Positions 62,673 through 64,000 of a DNA stretch of 64,000 bases are shown one piece after another. The stretch is from Pseudomonas syringae CC1557 (lineage in GTDB: Bacteria; Pseudomonadota; Gammaproteobacteria; Pseudomonadales; Pseudomonadaceae): contig NZ_CP007014.1 of assembly GCF_000452705.1 (NCBI RefSeq), forward strand, positions 868,001 to 932,000. The letters are read 5' to 3'. The first letter of the stretch is position 1; each line of letters begins with the position of its first letter. The position numbers and the translations under genes are program-made. Under the pieces are notes generated by a model. It did no database searches. It was not told the DNA's origin and saw only the letters and a program-made list of their open reading frames with translations.

Positions 62673-64000
62673 ATGGGACGTCTTTCTCGCATCGTTGCCA
62701 CGCTGACGCGCTGGGGCCTGAGCCTGTGCGCGTTGATTCTGGTAGTGGCGGCGCTGTATGTCAGCCTCGGCCGGCAGTTGACTCCTCTGGTGGCCGAATA
62801 CCGTGTCGATGTCGAAAGCCGTGCCAGCACTGCGTTGGGCATGCCACTGAGCATCGGCAGCCTGGAGGGTAGCTGGAACCGATTCTCCCCGGTATTGCTG
62901 GCCCACGACGTCATGGTCGGTGAAGGTTCCAGCGCTTTGCGTCTGGACCGCGTGCGTGTTGTCCCTGACCTGTGGGCGAGTCTGCTGGCGCGTGAGGTGC
63001 GTATCGAGCATCTGGAAGTCGACGGCTTGCAGTTCATCCTCAAGCAGGATCAGGACGGTGGCTGGGCGGTGCAAGGCTTGCCGATACGCGATGACAGCCC
63101 GTTCGACCCCGAACAGGTATTCAAGCAGATGCAGAGCGTGTTGCACCTGTCGCTGCTTGACAGCCAGGTGACGGTGCAACCGTTTGATGCCGCGCCGTTG
63201 ACCCTGACCTATGTCAACCTCAGCCTGACCACGGGCAGTTATCACCAGCGCCTGGATGCGCGCCTGACCCTGCCGGACGGCCAGCCGCTGGCGTTGAACC
63301 TGCGCTCCCGGGCCCAGGCCAGCCAGTGGAAGGATGGCGAGGCTGATGTTTACGTCAGCCTGCCGCAAAGTGACTGGGGTAAATGGCTGCCCAAGAGCCT
63401 CACTCGCGAATGGACGCTGTCGAAGCTGCAAGCCGGCGGAGAAGTGTGGATGAGTTGGGGCAAGGGCACCGTGCAAAGCGCCACAGCACGCCTCAATGCT
63501 CCGAAAATCAAAGGTGTCTACGCGGCTCGCAAGCCGACCACGGTGGAAAATCTGGCGCTCAATGCCTGGTTCGCCCGTACTGAAACCGGCTTTGAGCTGA
63601 AGCTTGATTCACTGGCAATGGACCTGGCCAGCAAGCGCTGGGAAAGTCGTTTGCAACTGACGCAAACCGCTGCAACGCCGGACAGCGAAGAACTCTGGCA
63701 CGTGCAGGCCGACCGCCTGGACCTGACGCCGCTCACACCGCTGATCGATTCCCTCGCGTCGTTGCCGGACAAGGCGATGGCGGTGGTCGATGGCCTCAAG
63801 GTGACGGGTGGGCTGCGCAACGTACTGCTCGATTATCGTCCGCAGGCGACTGGCGACAAGCGTCTCGGTTTTGCCGCCAACCTGGACAAGGTAGGCTTCA
63901 ACGCTTATCGCGGCGCACCGGCAGCAGGCAATGTCAGCGGTGCGATCAGCGGTGATCTGGGGCAGGGCGAGTTGCGACTCGATACCGACGACTTCATGCT
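62673..64000 (+). CDS. yhdP: YhdP (AsmA-like, TIGR02099) family protein, N-terminal part
   Basis: The first 442 residues of a much larger protein that leaves the window. One TM helix near 16-36 (LSLCALILVVAALYVSLGRQ) is followed by a periplasmic beta-rich chain (PLVAEYRVDVESRASTALGM, IGSLEGSWNRFSPVLLAHDV). YhdP, TamB and YdbH carry phospholipids to the outer membrane in E. coli. The start follows GAGGGTGTCCTGAG. It lies 180 bases after rng, its constant neighbour. Confidence 0.93.
   Translation, partial: MGRLSRIVATLTRWGLSLCALILVVAALYVSLGRQLTPLVAEYRVDVESRASTALGMPLSIGSLEGSWNRFSPVLLAHDVMVGEGSSALRLDRVRVVPDLWASLLAREVRIEHLEVDGLQFILKQDQDGGWAVQGLPIRDDSPFDPEQVFKQMQSVLHLSLLDSQVTVQPFDAAPLTLTYVNLSLTTGSYHQRLDARLTLPDGQPLALNLRSRAQASQWKDGEADVYVSLPQSDWGKWLPKSLTREWTLSKLQAGGEVWMSWGKGTVQSATARLNAPKIKGVYAARKPTTVENLALNAWFARTETGFELKLDSLAMDLASKRWESRLQLTQTAATPDSEELWHVQADRLDLTPLTPLIDSLASLPDKAMAVVDGLKVTGGLRNVLLDYRPQATGDKRLGFAANLDKVGFNAYRGAPAAGNVSGAISGDLGQGELRLDTDDFM

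Overview
The window is chromosomal DNA of a fluorescent pseudomonad, most probably of the Pseudomonas syringae complex. The basis is the gene order (smpB/ssrA, ratA-ratB, bamE/fur, recN, grpE-dnaK-dnaJ-dapB-carAB-greA, rlmE-ftsH-folP-glmM-tpiA-secG, tRNA-Leu, tRNA-fMet-rimP-nusA-infB-rbfA-truB-rpsO-pnp, gatCAB/mreBCD-maf-rng-yhdP), the protein sequences, the tmRNA tag and the short REP-type hairpins. No species can be fixed without a database comparison.

Region 1 (1-10.66 kb) is accessory. It starts with the 5' end of katG and a GNAT acetyltransferase, then a complete IS5-type element (1151-2333, CAAG target duplication), an AT-rich orphan gene with a CxxC...SHxxPK / CxxC layout like HNH-type proteins (2871-3647), and a nest of three IS66-type copies (3907-8956). 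In the nest, copies A and B form a 1.87 kb near-perfect inverted repeat, B's transposase is broken by a 107-bp tandem duplication, and C is a decayed fragment. The region closes with an apparent type VI secretion cassette on the minus strand: hcp, a stand-alone Tox44-like toxin and a membrane-anchored candidate immunity protein. This variable block abuts the 3' end of ssrA (tmRNA), a common integration site for islands, but no integrase is visible.

Region 2 (10.66-43.5 kb) is conserved housekeeping DNA: trans-translation (ssrA, smpB), a sodium:solute symporter, ratA/ratB, bamE, fur, recN with a LexA box, the heat-shock set grpE-dnaK-dnaJ with a sigma-32-type promoter, dapB, the pyrimidine/arginine carAB-greA group with a terminator-like leader, yhbY, rlmE, ftsH, folP, glmM, tpiA, secG, two tRNAs, then the rimP-nusA-infB-rbfA-truB-rpsO-pnp translation and RNA-decay series.

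Region 3 (43.5-54.1 kb) holds less conserved genes: a BON-domain periplasmic protein behind a sigma-54-type promoter, a DUF2845 protein overlapping a large DUF748/AsmA-like protein, a RlmI-like methyltransferase, a PhoD-family phosphatase, an AEC transporter, a carboxymuconolactone decarboxylase-like protein, a Ca2+/Na+ antiporter, a short RlpA-like lipoprotein, and an array of 158-bp tandem repeats.

Region 4 (54.1-64 kb) is conserved: gatCAB on the minus strand, diverging from mreBCD-maf-rng-yhdP, the cell-shape and RNase G cluster. mreC seems to start at a rare ATT codon. yhdP runs off the window.
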